Made by a program: the position numbers and the translations under genes
The notes under the pieces: model-generated
Database searches by the model: none
What the model was told of the DNA's origin: nothing
The model's input: only the letters and a program-made list of their open reading frames with translations
Shown: piece after piece, positions 1 through 8,175 of the stretch
Position numbering within the stretch: the first letter of the stretch is position 1
Layout of the letters: each line of letters begins with the position of its first letter
Source: Brevundimonas subvibrioides
Lineage (GTDB): Bacteria; Pseudomonadota; Alphaproteobacteria; Caulobacterales; Caulobacteraceae
DNA length: 64,000 nucleotides
Direction of reading: 5' to 3'
NCBI RefSeq assembly: GCF_002280785.1
Contig: NZ_NCEQ01000004.1
Span: forward strand, 100,773-164,772

Positions 1-1
1 T

Positions 2-598
2 CCGCTCCCGGTCACCGCGTCCTCAATCCCGCGCGGCGTGATCATCAGTTCGATCGGCCAGATGACGCTGCCGGCGAATGGAACCGGAGGCACAATCCAG
101 GGGCTCGAGCTCAGCGGTGCTTTCAGCTTAGGCACTGTGTGGGAGCCACTGGACGGGCTGGGCGTGATCGGAAGTGTGTCTCTGACCGAGTCCGATCTGA
201 ACCCGAGCGCATCAGGCCAGGAGGTCCGCATTCCCGGCCTGTCGGGCATGGTCTACAACCTGACCGGATACTATGAGCGCGGCGGTTTTCAGGCCCGTAT
301 CAGCAAACGCTTCCGCGAGGCTTTCAAGGGGGAGGTCGTGCAGCTGTTTGCCACGCGGGGCTATACTGAAATCCTCGACGACGAACAGGTGGATGCCCAG
401 ATCGGCTACACCTTCCAGTCTGGACGTATGGAAGGGCTGGGCCTGCTGTTCCAGGTCAACAACCTGACCAACTCGCCCTATCGCACCCGTCTCGGACTCG
501 ACAGTGGCGGCACGCATACAACTGACGGCTCGTTCATGCCGGAAACCCACGAGGAATACGGTCGTCAGTTCCTCTTCGGGATCAACTACCGGTTCTAG
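2..598 (+). CDS. TonB-dependent receptor, C-terminal part (cut by window edge)
   Basis: The reading frame is open from base 2, so the gene starts left of the window. About 198 residues are visible. They show alternating polar and hydrophobic beta-strand patterns, a segment ending in a typical 'GLLFQVNNLTNSPY' strand-turn, and a C-terminal NYRF with terminal Phe, as in outer-membrane beta-barrels inserted by the BAM complex. This is the usual end of a TonB-dependent receptor, which imports large substrates across the outer membrane using TonB energy. A terminator hairpin follows, and then a GH3 glucosidase and a halogenase on the same strand, which suggests a saccharide or glycoside substrate. 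The plug domain and TonB box are not visible, so subtype cannot be judged. Confidence 0.85.
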   Translation, partial: PLPVTASSIPRGVIISSIGQMTLPANGTGGTIQGLELSGAFSLGTVWEPLDGLGVIGSVSLTESDLNPSASGQEVRIPGLSGMVYNLTGYYERGGFQARISKRFREAFKGEVVQLFATRGYTEILDDEQVDAQIGYTFQSGRMEGLGLLFQVNNLTNSPYRTRLGLDSGGTHTTDGSFMPETHEEYGRQFLFGINYRF

Positions 599-609
599 CA
601 GCGGCGTCT

Positions 610-636
610 GGCCGGAGCCTCGTGTGGGCTCCGGCC
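610..636 (+). terminator. Hairpin terminator after the TonB receptor
   Basis: A 10-bp stem (GGCCGGAGCC with GGCTCCGGCC) and a 7-base loop start 12 bases after the receptor stop. No clear T-run follows, so it is a probable rather than proven terminator. Confidence 0.55.
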
Positions 637-723
637 GCGTTCGCCACGCATGGACGGCGCGGACCCGCTCCCCGTCGCGCCGATATTTCGACGCCACACC
701 TTATGTAAGCTCCGAGTATCTGA

Positions 724-2703
724 ATGACCCGTCTCCCCTTCAAGATCTGCCTTTCGCTGCTTTTGCTTCTGGCCGGGTGCAGCGTCTCGCCAACGAAGGC
801 GGAGTGGGTCTCGCTCGCGGCGACCCCTGAAGGATCGGACTGGCCGCTCCTTCGCTCACCCCATGCGGTCGATCCGGCGATGGAACAGCGGATCGCTGAA
901 ATCGTGGCGGGGATGAGCCTCGAGCAAAAGGTTGGGCAGATCACCCAGCCCGAGATCCGCTACATCACCCCGGACGAGGTCCGCCAGTACTATATCGGTT
1001 CGGTTCTCAACGGTGGCGGCAGCTGGCCGGGAATGGACAAGGGCGCGTCAGTCGAGGACTGGGCGGCGCTGTCCAGCCGCTATTATCTCGCGTCGATGTC
1101 GACTGACATGGCGGTCCAGATCCCGGTCATCTGGGGCACCGATGCCGTGCACGGCCATAACAATGTCGCCGGCGCCACCCTGTTTCCGCACAATATCGGG
1201 CTGGGCGCGGCGAACGATCCTGCCCTGATCGAACGTATCGGCCGGGCTACGGCGCGCCAGGTCCGCGCCACGGGCATCACCTGGGTCTTCGCCCCCACGC
1301 TCGCGGTCAGTGAAAACCGTCGGTGGGGGCGGACCTATGAAAGCTATTCGAGCGATCCCGGGATCGTTGCCCGATATGCCGATGCCATGGTCCGCGGCCT
1401 TCAGGGAGATCTCGACGGTGACGGCGATGTCGTCGCGACAGCCAAGCATTTCATGGGCGATGGCGGCACTTTCGACGGTATCGATCAAGGCGAGACCCGG
1501 GCGACACGGCAGGAGATGATCACGCGGCACGGGGCCGGTTACTATGCCGCCCTCGGTGCGGGCGTTCAAACCGTCATGGTGTCCTACAATAGCTGGAACG
1601 ACGTCCAGGCGGGAGAGAACCATGGCAAGATGCACGGCGATCGGGAACTGCTGAGCGATGTTCTCCGGGGACGACTCGGCTTCGACGGGCTCGTTGTTTC
1701 GGACTGGAACGGCATCGACCAGGTGCCCGGCTGCACCAAGGATCACTGCGCCGCGGCCATCAACGCCGGCATCGACATGATCATGGTCCCCGAGGACTGG
1801 AAGGCCTTTATTTCCAATACCGTAGCGGACGTTCAGGCTGGACGGATTTCCACGGCCCGGCTTGACGAGGCCGTGACGCGCATCCTGCGGGTCAAGATGC
1901 GCTCTGGTCTCTTCGAGAGGGCGCCATCAGCGAGCCTCTACAACGGCCGCGCCGACGCCCTGCTGGCGGGCGCGCTGGCGCGCGAGGCCGTTCGGCAGTC
2001 TGTAGTCCTGCTCAAGAACGAGAACGGCGTCCTGCCGCTCGCGCATGATCGCAGGATACTCGTCGTGGGGGCGAGCGCCGACAGCCTGTCCAACCAGACC
2101 GGCGGCTGGACCCTGACCTGGGGCGGGACTGAAAACACCAACGCGGACTTCCGCGGCGGCACGACCCTGCTCGGTGCGCTTCGCCGGGGCCTTGGGTCGG
2201 AAAATGTTGTCTATTCCATTGACGCTGCGGGCATCGACGTGTCGGCCTTTGACACGGTGATCGCCGTTCTCGGCGAGACGCCCTACGCAGAGTACAATGG
2301 CGACGTACGGGCTCCGGCTCCGGTTCAACACAGTCTGAGCTATCCAGCCGACCTTGCTGTTCTCCAGGCGGTCTCCGGGCGGGGGGTGCCTGTGGTCACG
2401 GTGCTGTACTCGGGGCGCCCCGCCTATGCCAATGACCTGATCAACCTGTCTGACGCGTTTGTGGCAGCCTTCCTTCCCGGCACCGAAGGAGATGGTCTGG
2501 CGGATGTCCTGTTGAGCGGGCCGTTCGACTTTACCGGACGCCTCTCCTTCGTCTGGCCGGGCTCGGCCTGCAGTACGGGCGAAGGCCCGGGGAATGCCGT
2601 TCAGTTTCCGCGGGGCTATGGGCTGAGCTATGCCAGTTCCCGGACCAACGGAGCGCTTCCGGTGCCCGTCACGCCGGCAGCCTGCGAGATGGCGACACCG
2701 TAG
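724..2703 (+). CDS. Glycoside hydrolase family 3 beta-glucosidase-type lipoprotein
   Basis: This protein of 659 aa should remove beta-linked glycosyl units from oligosaccharides or glycosides in the periplasm or at the outer membrane. The N-terminus is a lipoprotein signal with lipobox LLAGC, placing the lipidated Cys at about residue 19. The GH3 N-terminal barrel (about residues 55-390) contains KHFMGDGGT and the nucleophile motif VVSDWNG, with the nucleophile Asp near residue 327. The C-terminal alpha/beta sandwich (about 410-640) carries the acid/base region. Length fits BglX/ExoP-like enzymes without the extra fibronectin domain. It lies between a TonB receptor and a flavin halogenase on the same strand; the spacing to the halogenase is 15 bases, suggesting co-transcription. 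Sugar specificity cannot be read from sequence. Confidence 0.93.
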   Translation: MTRLPFKICLSLLLLLAGCSVSPTKAEWVSLAATPEGSDWPLLRSPHAVDPAMEQRIAEIVAGMSLEQKVGQITQPEIRYITPDEVRQYYIGSVLNGGGSWPGMDKGASVEDWAALSSRYYLASMSTDMAVQIPVIWGTDAVHGHNNVAGATLFPHNIGLGAANDPALIERIGRATARQVRATGITWVFAPTLAVSENRRWGRTYESYSSDPGIVARYADAMVRGLQGDLDGDGDVVATAKHFMGDGGTFDGIDQGETRATRQEMITRHGAGYYAALGAGVQTVMVSYNSWNDVQAGENHGKMHGDRELLSDVLRGRLGFDGLVVSDWNGIDQVPGCTKDHCAAAINAGIDMIMVPEDWKAFISNTVADVQAGRISTARLDEAVTRILRVKMRSGLFERAPSASLYNGRADALLAGALAREAVRQSVVLLKNENGVLPLAHDRRILVVGASADSLSNQTGGWTLTWGGTENTNADFRGGTTLLGALRRGLGSENVVYSIDAAGIDVSAFDTVIAVLGETPYAEYNGDVRAPAPVQHSLSYPADLAVLQAVSGRGVPVVTVLYSGRPAYANDLINLSDAFVAAFLPGTEGDGLADVLLSGPFDFTGRLSFVWPGSACSTGEGPGNAVQFPRGYGLSYASSRTNGALPVPVTPAACEMATP

Positions 2704-2718
2704 GCCGGGAGACGACGA

Positions 2719-4221
2719 ATGCGGCAACTCAGCAGAATTCTGATCGTCGGCGGCGGATCAGCCGGATGGATGACCGCGGCGCTGCTGTCCCGGCTGTTCA
2801 AGGGACTCTATGAGATTACGGTGGTCGAATCCCGCGAGATCGGCACTGTCGGCGTGGGTGAGGCCACGATTCCTGCGATCAAGAAATTCAACGAGTTGCT
2901 TGGGCTCGACGAGAACGAATTCCTCCAACGTACACAGGGTAGCTTCAAACTCGGCATCCAGTTCAATGACTGGCTTCGCCCTGGCTCCAGCTACATTCAT
3001 GGCTTCGGGGTGATCGGTCGGGATCTGGAGTGGCTGCGCTGCCATCAATACTGGCTCAAGGCAAACAGTCAGGGCCGCGCTGCCGATTTCGCCAACTATT
3101 CGATCAATACGGCGGCTGCACTCGGGAACAAATTCATGCGCGCCGATCCCCGGATGGCCGAGTCACCGATCGCGCATCTCGCCCATGCCTTTCATTTCGA
3201 CGCCGGCCTCTACGCGAAATATCTCAGCGGCTATGCTCAGGACCGTGGGGTTCGACGGCGTGAGGGAAAGGTCGCTGACGTCACCCTTCGCAGCAACGAC
3301 GGCTTCATCCAGTCGGTGACCATGGACGACGGTGAGGTGATCCCGGCCGATTTTTTCGTCGACTGCTCCGGGTTCCGCGGGCTGCTGATCGAACAGGCGA
3401 TGAAGACCGGCTACGAGGACTGGACGCACTGGCTGCCCTGTGACCGCGCGATCGCCGTGCCCTGCGAGCGGTCCGGGGATTTCACGCCATACACGCGATC
3501 CACCGCCCGTCCGGCCGGTTGGCAGTGGCGCATCCCCCTGCAGCACCGGACCGGAAACGGCCATGTCTATTCGAGCCAGTACATGGACGATGACGAGGCC
3601 GAGCGGATCCTGTGCGACAATCTCGACGGCGCGCAACGCGCTGAGCCGCTGAGGCTTTGCTTCGTCACTGGCAAGCGCAAGAAGATCTGGAACCGCAACT
3701 GCGTCGCGATCGGGCTGTCGAGCGGCTTTCTTGAGCCGCTTGAGTCGACCAGCCTGCACCTTATCCAGTCAGCGATCATCCGGATGGTGCGCCTGTTGCC
3801 TGATGCCAGTTTCGATCAGGCGGGAATCGACGAATTCAACCGCCAGACGGATTTCGAATACGAGCGAATTCGCGACTTCATCATCCTTCACTACAAGGCC
3901 ACGGAACGGGCCGACACGCCCTTCTGGCGGTATTGCCGGGACATGGAGGTGCCTGCGACGCTGCAGCGCAAGATTGATCTGTTTCGCGCCAACGGCCGCA
4001 TCTTCCGCGAAGACGAGGAACTGTTCGCCGAAGAAAGCTGGATTCAGGTCTTTCTCGGCCAGGGGATCAGCCCACGGGGTTACGACCCGCTCGTGGATAT
4101 CAAGAGCGACGCCCAGACTGTCGAGTTCCTCGACAATATCGAGTCGGTGATCAGCAAATGCGTGGAGGTGATGCCGACCCACGCCGACTATGTCGCCAGG
4201 ACATGCCCGGCGCCGGAATGA
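2719..4221 (+). CDS. Flavin-dependent tryptophan-halogenase family protein
   Basis: The protein is 500 aa. It has the FAD-binding GGGSAGW motif at residues 10-16, a VGVGEATIP segment near residue 50, and the halogenase signature GWQWRIP near residue 270 (family motif WxWxIP). These are the marks of PrnA/RebH-type enzymes, which use FADH2, oxygen and halide to make HOCl for electrophilic halogenation. In Caulobacteraceae and Xanthomonadaceae such genes often sit in TonB-receptor/glycosidase loci rather than with antibiotic clusters, and a Brevundimonas member (BrvH) has been reported to halogenate indole. A GGGAGA Shine-Dalgarno lies 7 bases before the ATG. No flavin reductase gene is visible nearby, so the reductase must come from elsewhere. 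Natural substrate unknown. Confidence 0.92.
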   Translation: MRQLSRILIVGGGSAGWMTAALLSRLFKGLYEITVVESREIGTVGVGEATIPAIKKFNELLGLDENEFLQRTQGSFKLGIQFNDWLRPGSSYIHGFGVIGRDLEWLRCHQYWLKANSQGRAADFANYSINTAAALGNKFMRADPRMAESPIAHLAHAFHFDAGLYAKYLSGYAQDRGVRRREGKVADVTLRSNDGFIQSVTMDDGEVIPADFFVDCSGFRGLLIEQAMKTGYEDWTHWLPCDRAIAVPCERSGDFTPYTRSTARPAGWQWRIPLQHRTGNGHVYSSQYMDDDEAERILCDNLDGAQRAEPLRLCFVTGKRKKIWNRNCVAIGLSSGFLEPLESTSLHLIQSAIIRMVRLLPDASFDQAGIDEFNRQTDFEYERIRDFIILHYKATERADTPFWRYCRDMEVPATLQRKIDLFRANGRIFREDEELFAEESWIQVFLGQGISPRGYDPLVDIKSDAQTVEFLDNIESVISKCVEVMPTHADYVARTCPAPE

Positions 4222-4315
4222 GGCGCCGCGGTGCGGTCATCTATCCGGCCTGTTGGCGCGGCGCTGCTGTCCGCTGGCCCTGATGGTGTCCGCCAGGGGC
4301 CAGACTCATAACGAC

Positions 4316-4575
4316 CACGCGATGATGGCTGCGAGGGCGATGGCTGCGACTTATGTGCAGGCCAGCCTGTCGTACCGGGTGGCGACACGCCTGAAGTCCT
4401 TGATGCCGCAGAAGGCGCGTTCGACGAGGTTCCTGCGCTTGCAGGGCTCGGGGTCGAAGGGGTGCAGTCGCTTGCGACGGGGGGCGTTTGGGATCACGGG
4501 CCGGGTCCCGCGATTCAGCAAGAGGCGACGAAGCGCGTCGCTGTCTAAGGCCCGGTCTGCGGTGAGGGCGGCGGG
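4316..4575 (-). pseudogene. IS5-family transposase C-terminal remnant
   Basis: Reading the minus strand from about 4575 to 4316 gives the end of an IS5-family DDE transposase, with RNLVERAFCGIKDFRR followed by VATRYDRLACT, the usual E-containing C-terminal motif. An in-frame TAA follows LACT and the same frame then continues as VAAIALAAIIAWSL to a second stop, so a nonsense mutation is present. The N-terminal two thirds are absent, cut at the junction with an IS6-like end. The 90 bases between the halogenase stop and this remnant show nothing recognisable. Confidence 0.75.
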
Positions 4576-4614
4576 GTAGGGGCTTTCGACTTGGCGAAGT
4601 TAACCTTTCAGGCC
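4576..4614 (+). mobile_element. IS6-like element, right-end relic
   Basis: The stretch reading GGGGCTTTCGACTTGGCGAA and then GTTAACCTTTCAGGCCC is almost identical to the right end of the IS6-like remnant near 49790-49829 and clearly related to those near 17180 and 38950. Only the right end is present here. It overlaps the last codons and the stop of the FixJ-like gene on the minus strand. Confidence 0.65.
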
Positions 4615-5217
4615 CACTCCGGGCCTTGCGATCTGGGTCGCCACCGCAGCGAGATTCGGCGCTTTCATCTTTCGGAGAATGTTGGCTCGGAAGATGTCGA
4701 TCGTTCGCGGACTGATGCGGAGTGCGATGGCTGCCACCTTGCTGCTGGACCCCTTGAGCAGATGTGACAGCACTTCTCGCTCTCGCGGCGATAGCGTCTC
4801 GTAGCGCTTACGGATCGCCTCATTCTCAGGCGAATCGGCAGGGACGGTAACGGTCTTGATCGCCTCTGCCACGGCGTCCAGAAGGCGCCCGGGCGGGAAC
4901 GGCTTTTCCAGAACCGTCACTGCGCCTAACTGCATGGCGGCCACCGCGATCGGCACGTTCGCGTGACCGCTGACCACGATGGTCGGAACGGCGCCCAGCC
5001 CCAATTCCCGCAGGCGCTCGATCAGGCTCAATCCGTCGATCTGCGGCATCCTGATGTCGGTGATCACACAGGCGGGAGAAAGGTCGGGCACTGCGTGGAG
5101 GAACGCCGCAGCTGAAGAAAAGCCCGTAACGGGATACCCGTCGATCTTCAGCAGCGACACGATCGATTCCAGAACCTCCGGGTCGTCATCGACTACGACA
5201 ACGGAGCCCATGCTCAT
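4600..5217 (-). CDS. FixJ-family response regulator, C-terminus altered by an IS end
   Basis: The protein is 205 aa. Residues 1-120 form a receiver with acidic pocket DDD at 10-12, phospho-acceptor Asp54 in VITDIRMP and the conserved Lys in LEKPF. Residues about 140-205 form a LuxR-type HTH (LSPREREVL ... SPRTIDIFRANILRKM). It should be a DNA-binding transcription factor phosphorylated by the histidine kinase encoded immediately upstream, with which it overlaps by 4 bases (ATGA). The final residues LKG and the TAA stop lie inside the IS6-like right end, so the natural C-terminus has probably been replaced; the HTH itself appears intact. Targets are unknown. Confidence 0.9.
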   Translation of the reverse strand: MSMGSVVVVDDDPEVLESIVSLLKIDGYPVTGFSSAAAFLHAVPDLSPACVITDIRMPQIDGLSLIERLRELGLGAVPTIVVSGHANVPIAVAAMQLGAVTVLEKPFPPGRLLDAVAEAIKTVTVPADSPENEAIRKRYETLSPREREVLSHLLKGSSSKVAAIALRISPRTIDIFRANILRKMKAPNLAAVATQIARPGVGLKG

Positions 5218-6320
5218 GTTCTGACCGCGCTTGCTTCATTGAGGCTGAACACGAAGGCGGCCCCCCCTAGCGCGCTCTCGGCGCTGTTGATCTTGCCGCC
5301 ATGGGCCTCAACGATCGTTCGGCAGATCGACAGGCCGAGGCCCATGCCGTCGGGCTTTGTGCTGACCAAAGGATCGAAGAGACGGCCGAGTATCTCCGGG
5401 GCGATGCCCGGACCATTGTCCTCGACAGCGATGCTGTAGGCTCCCTGCCCCAGAGATTGGCCGCTGATCCTGACCTGGCGTCGCGTTCCGGATGGAGGAG
5501 CCTCCAACGCATTTCGCACCAGGTTGAAGATCACTTGCTGCAACTGGACACGGTCGCAGGCGGCCTGATGCTTCGGATCGACATCCAGCAGCAACTCAGC
5601 CGCCCCGGCGTGCGCGCTGATGGACAGGATCGGCATGATCTCACCGATCACGTCGGCCACGAACTCTGCCTTGTGATAGCCGGTGTCGCGCGACAGCAGC
5701 GCCCTCAGCCTTCGGATGGTATCGCCGGCTCGTTGCGCCAGAGCCTCGGCCGCGTCGAGCGACTGCTGGACCACCCCTGCATCGCAGTCTTCGCGAGACA
5801 ATAGAACACGCGCAGCGTGCAGATGATTGGCGATCGCGGACAGGGGTTGATTCAGTTCGTGCGCCATCACCGACGCCAACTCACCGAGAGAGTTTAGGCG
5901 CCAGTTCTGGGTGATCTGAAAACGCAGCTCCAGAACGGCTCTCTCGGCCTCCATCACGGAGGTCACATCCTGAATGAACAAGGTGACGAAGGACTCGCCC
6001 TCCGAGGTGAAGCATGCGGCCTCGACATCCACCGAAACCGGTGTTCCGTCCAGGCGCCAAGCCTGCATGTGAACGCCGTCGATGCGGCTGCGGCTGCGGC
6101 TGCGGACATTGAAAGCCGCAACGGCATCCTCGTCCGCGTCGCCCCGTAGCTTCAGATCATCGATCAGGCCGGCAATTGGAACCGCCGAAGATCCGATCAA
6201 CGGGCCTCCGAAGAAAGATTCGGCGGTGGCGTTCGCGCTGCGGATGATTCCGTCCCGATCGATCGCGACGACTGCCATTGGCGCGTCGACCAGAATGCTG
6301 CCGGCGAATGATCCTTCCAT
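5214..6320 (-). CDS. FixL-like PAS sensor histidine kinase
   Basis: The ATG at 6320 is chosen because a GGGGAGG ribosome site precedes it; the frame remains open upstream to 6464 without a good site. The 368-aa product has a PAS domain at about residues 1-115, a HisKA domain with the H-box MAHELNQPLSAIANH, and an HATPase_c domain with DNGPGIAPEI and GMGLGLSICRTIVEAHGGK. No membrane segments are seen, so it is probably cytoplasmic. It phosphorylates the FixJ-like regulator translated in the overlapping downstream frame. The arrangement is like FixL-FixJ, but I see no clear equivalent of the heme-ligating His in the PAS domain, so oxygen sensing through heme is not supported. Confidence 0.88.
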   Translation of the reverse strand: MEGSFAGSILVDAPMAVVAIDRDGIIRSANATAESFFGGPLIGSSAVPIAGLIDDLKLRGDADEDAVAAFNVRSRSRSRIDGVHMQAWRLDGTPVSVDVEAACFTSEGESFVTLFIQDVTSVMEAERAVLELRFQITQNWRLNSLGELASVMAHELNQPLSAIANHLHAARVLLSREDCDAGVVQQSLDAAEALAQRAGDTIRRLRALLSRDTGYHKAEFVADVIGEIMPILSISAHAGAAELLLDVDPKHQAACDRVQLQQVIFNLVRNALEAPPSGTRRQVRISGQSLGQGAYSIAVEDNGPGIAPEILGRLFDPLVSTKPDGMGLGLSICRTIVEAHGGKINSAESALGGAAFVFSLNEASAVRT

Positions 6321-6741
6321 CCCGATCGCCTCCCCGATCCGGCGGTTGTTTGTGGCGGCGTGTGTTCCAGGTCTGCTTCGCGATCTAGCGAGCGTGATAC
6401 AACTCGCGGAACGGATAAGCTGGCCGACGGCGACGATGCAAGGACTGTGAATCGCTTTACGCAATTCTACTTATAAGAAGGAGGGCGCCCTTGGATCTCC
6501 GGAAGCAGAGGTCCTTTTTTTTGACGCCGATCACTCTGCCAGCGGGGGCCCATTTCCATGCCGATCCGCATCGATGGCCGGCATCTCCCCGTCTCATTGC
6601 GTGTGAGCCATGGCGGGGGCACCGATCCTGAATGCCCCCCGACAAGACCCAGCAACTTCTGGACAGCGTCAGTTGCAGGCCAGAGCTTGTGGGCTTGCTG
6701 TTTTGTCTTGCGAACGGTTCGCCGCTATCGATCTGACGAGC
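6321..6741. other. Intergenic region between sensor kinase and chemotaxis operon
   Basis: About 420 bases hold the promoter side of the FixL-like gene and a run of eight T residues near 6516. A 34-codon plus-strand reading frame at 6631-6735 begins MPPDKTQQLLD, but it has no recognisable family or clear ribosome site. No convincing gene is seen. Confidence 0.5.
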
Positions 6742-6759
6742 AGGCCGGCCTTCCGGCCT
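6742..6759 (-). terminator. Hairpin after the cheY operon
   Basis: A 7-bp stem (AGGCCGG / CCGGCCT) with a 4-base loop lies just beyond the stop of the last minus-strand gene of the cheY operon. There is no T-run, so this is a weak terminator candidate. Confidence 0.4.
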
Positions 6760-6765
6760 TGCCGC

Positions 6766-7251
6766 TCAGTGCGCAGCCTCCGCTCCGATGGCCGCGCGCA
6801 TTCTGAGTAGTTCCCGCTCGATCGTGGCGATACCATCCGCGCCGATCTGCGCGCCGGATGTCAGGGCCTGCAGGGCATCGGCGTGCAGTCTCAGGGCGTC
6901 CGTGTGCCAGACTCCCCTTTCCGACAGGGCCTCGATCATTTCCCAGAGACCCTTGGCCGCCTCGGCCAGTTCCGGCCTGCGCGTCAGGCGGGCGCTTTCG
7001 ATGATGCGGAGGGCCAGCCAGCCGATCTCCCGACATTGGCCGAAGATCTCGTCTTCGCGCTGGTGACACAGGCGGATCAGCGACTGCACGTCGCCTTCCG
7101 TGCTCTCGCCCAGGATTGGCGCGATCCGCTCGACTTCCTTCTCGGCGTTCTCGACACATTCGGCGAAGACCTTGGGGTTCATCGTCGGCAAAATTTTGGA
7201 CAGGCGGTTGCGAGGCATGAAGGTGATGGTGGGGGGTCGGCGCGAACTCAT
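6766..7251 (-). CDS. Helical chemotaxis-operon protein of unknown function
   Basis: The protein is 161 aa and is almost entirely predicted alpha-helical from its composition, with repeated charged/hydrophobic heptad-like stretches and a His/Cys-containing segment LIRLCHQREDEIFGQC near the middle. There is no signal peptide and no membrane segment. It is the last gene of the minus-strand operon cheY / cheT-like / receiver / this gene, and it overlaps the receiver gene by 4 bases (ATGA), so translation is probably coupled. Its role is presumably in the chemotaxis signalling complex. Accessory helical proteins such as CheE exist in Caulobacter clusters, but I cannot confirm homology. Confidence 0.7.
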   Translation of the reverse strand: MSSRRPPTITFMPRNRLSKILPTMNPKVFAECVENAEKEVERIAPILGESTEGDVQSLIRLCHQREDEIFGQCREIGWLALRIIESARLTRRPELAEAAKGLWEMIEALSERGVWHTDALRLHADALQALTSGAQIGADGIATIERELLRMRAAIGAEAAH

Positions 7252-7817
7252 GTGAACAACCCATCGATCTCATTTTGTGACAGGGCGCGCTCGGGTTTGG
7301 CCGTCAATGCCAGATCGGCGTCGCGTCGCTCCGACACTCCGTCCTGGAGTGGAGCCGTGTGGAACCGCCTGTCAGGACCCGTGTAGCCTGGATCCGAGAT
7401 GAACATTCTGTTGCTCTGGGCAAGCCACAACATGCGCTCCAGAAGCGTTGTCGGCGAGACGGGCTTGGCGATAGTGAAGTTGGCGCCGTTGTCACGCGCC
7501 GCTTCAATCTTGGACTTCGGCGTGACGGCGCTCATCATCAGGATGGGAACGGTGAAGTTCGCGCTCTGGGGGTTAGACCGGATGTGCTGGGCCAGCGAGA
7601 ACCCGTCTTCGCCGGGCATTTCGCAATCGATGATCACGACGTCGAAGATCCGGCTCGACAGCAGATCGCGGGCCTCGGCCGCCGAGCCACATTTGGTGGC
7701 CTTGTTGATCCCGAAGCCCATCAGGATCGCGGTGATGATCTCCAGCGACTGTCCGTTATCGTCAACGAGCAGGGGCTCGACGGCCCCGAGGCCCAGTCGC
7801 GTGGACGGCAGGCTCAT
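7248..7817 (-). CDS. Receiver-domain protein with C-terminal FliM-like peptide
   Basis: The protein is 189 aa. Residues 13-135 form a CheY-type receiver with DD at 19-20, phospho-acceptor Asp64 in VVIIDCEMPGEDG and the conserved Lys in TIAKPV. A polar linker (about 136-175) follows. The last residues are LSQNEIDGLFT, closely resembling the N-terminal CheY-binding peptide of FliM (LSQAEIDALL in E. coli). No DNA-binding or enzymatic output domain is present. It sits between a CheT/CheZ-like gene and a helical protein gene in the cheY operon. It may be a phosphate sink, a scaffold for CheY, or a self-regulated switch in which the tail binds its own receiver; these are inferences. Confidence 0.85.
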   Translation of the reverse strand: MSLPSTRLGLGAVEPLLVDDNGQSLEIITAILMGFGINKATKCGSAAEARDLLSSRIFDVVIIDCEMPGEDGFSLAQHIRSNPQSANFTVPILMMSAVTPKSKIEAARDNGANFTIAKPVSPTTLLERMLWLAQSNRMFISDPGYTGPDRRFHTAPLQDGVSERRDADLALTAKPERALSQNEIDGLFT

Positions 7818-7847
7818 GGCCGACAGCCATTGCGATGGTCGCGACGG

Positions 7848-8174
7848 TTACAGGTCATCGAACACGGCGTCCGCCGCCTCCTGGTCCAGCCCGCCTGCGT
7901 TGGCCGGTCCATTGAGAAGCCGGGCGTCAGGTCGGTTGTCCACGGGGCCTCCCCCAAGGGCCTGAGACAGGCGCGACAGGCGCTGGCCGGCCAGGTCCTG
8001 GAAGGCGCACAGGACCATGATCTCCGAGAAGACGGCAGCGACGGCCACGGCGTCGATGGGAGGATCGGCCGTCACGATAACGCCCTGCTCGGCGCGGGTC
8101 ATGATCGCGTCGCAGACGTCCTCCAGCGAGGCCTTCAGGGCGTCGATCTCCGCGAGGGCTTCGGCGACGTCCAT
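7848..8174 (-). CDS. CheT/CheZ-like small chemotaxis protein
   Basis: The protein is 108 aa. A helical hairpin is predicted (residues 1-70), with the second helix carrying FQDLAGQRLSRL. This matches the CheZ catalytic motif DxxxQ (DLTGQ in E. coli, where Asp143 and Gln147 act on CheY-P). The C-terminus, LDQEAADAVFDDL, resembles the CheY-binding tail of CheZ. Size and position fit the CheT proteins described in rhizobial chemotaxis operons, for which CheR binding rather than phosphatase activity has been reported. The stop is one base from the cheY start region, in the same operon. It is either a compact CheY-P phosphatase or a CheT-like adaptor; sequence alone does not decide. Confidence 0.75.
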   Translation of the reverse strand: MDVAEALAEIDALKASLEDVCDAIMTRAEQGVIVTADPPIDAVAVAAVFSEIMVLCAFQDLAGQRLSRLSQALGGGPVDNRPDARLLNGPANAGGLDQEAADAVFDDL

Positions 8175-8175
8175 G

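Noticed and set aside
5214..6320. Heme-based oxygen sensor FixL
   Set aside because: The kinase and regulator are FixL/FixJ-like, but I could not identify the heme-ligating His pattern in the PAS domain, so only a FixL-like label is used.
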